From Channallabes apus (Eukaryota > Chordata > Actinopteri > Siluriformes > Clariidae), in assembly GCA_030522415.1 (NCBI GenBank), contig CM060105.1, forward strand, positions 18,824,277 to 18,888,276: 64,000 nt of DNA. Reading direction: 5' to 3'. The notes under the pieces were generated by a model. It worked only from the letters and a program-made list of their open reading frames with translations, made no database searches and was not told the origin of the DNA. The first letter of the stretch is position 1, and every line of letters starts with the position of its first letter. The position numbers and the translations under genes were made by a program. This document shows, in pieces, positions 63,767 to 64,000 of this stretch.

Positions 63767-64000
63767 TAGTGCTGTGGAAAAGTTTGGAGCCACCCCTGAT
63801 TTCTTTATATTTTGCTTCCAAAGAGACTCACTTTCTTGTATTTTTAATGTAGTCTTGAAGAATAGTTCTCCAGGCTTCTTGAAGGACTTTTTTGACAAGT
63901 TTTTGTCTCACATTTTCAGTCTAGTCCCTGTACCTGATCAGTTACAGAGGAATGTTTTTTTTGTTTGCTAAGCCACACTGTAACCTACAGTGCGAATTAT
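63767..64000. mobile_element. Tc1-like element, left end; runs off the window
   Basis: TAGTGCTGTGGAAAAGTTTG, then AGCCACCCCTGATTTCTTTA, matches a common fish Tc1 terminus. The following text on plus (TTCTCCAGGCTTCTTGAAGG) is typical non-coding Tc1 interior. The other end lies beyond 64000. Confidence 0.7.

Overview
The window reads as intergenic or intronic DNA from a teleost fish, with no complete host gene that I can support. The organism call rests on the repeats. There are many copies of a DANA/HE1-like V-SINE, L2-clade and RTE LINEs, a Sushi-type chromodomain Ty3/gypsy element, Tc1/mariner, hAT and PIF-Harbinger elements, and long CA/GT microsatellites. An otophysan such as a catfish is a reasonable guess, but the window alone cannot fix the species.

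Layout. From 1 to 6.4 kb lie two CpG-rich segments that could be promoters or first exons, two hAT remnants (one with an 8-bp target duplication and a BED finger relic) and a Harbinger-like end. From 6.4 to 12.1 kb lies a 21-bp-unit minisatellite split by two L2 LINEs in opposite orientation. From 12.7 to 22 kb are mariner relics, a SINE inside a SINE, a G-run hAT MITE, an AT-palindromic MITE, a Tc1-like MITE and a perfect 52-bp palindrome. From 22 to 24.4 kb are long polypyrimidine tracts. Sequence near 24.6 kb is repeated in inverted orientation near 37.6 kb.

From 26.0 to 28.7 kb is a nested locus: a Tc1 relic holds a V-SINE, which holds a hAT, which holds a second hAT relic. From 28.74 to 34.90 kb a second V-SINE is split by a complete 5.88-kb chromovirus. 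That element has an uninterrupted 1,433-residue Gag-Pol frame, equal-length LTRs and a TATCC target duplication. From 35 to 57 kb are more SINEs, mariner relics, an RTE LINE end, foldback repeats, a third L2 copy and a Tc1 derivative. From 58.16 to 61.48 kb is a non-autonomous LTR element (target duplication ACTGA) with a 30-bp tandem array in place of gag-pol. A Harbinger relic with a Myb/SANT-like fragment and the start of a Tc1 element close the window.

The most notable point is that both LTR elements have a primer-binding site that is complementary to their own predicted RNA 5' end. The matches are 10 nt in one and 12 nt in the other, with different sequences. This matches the self-priming mechanism known for Tf1/Sushi elements. 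The two also share the arrangement of polypurine tract plus TAC before the 3' LTR. The full element could therefore be a model for the helper that mobilises elements like the short one. Functional genes here belong to transposons: one apparently intact retroelement polyprotein, and otherwise decayed transposase and reverse transcriptase fragments.
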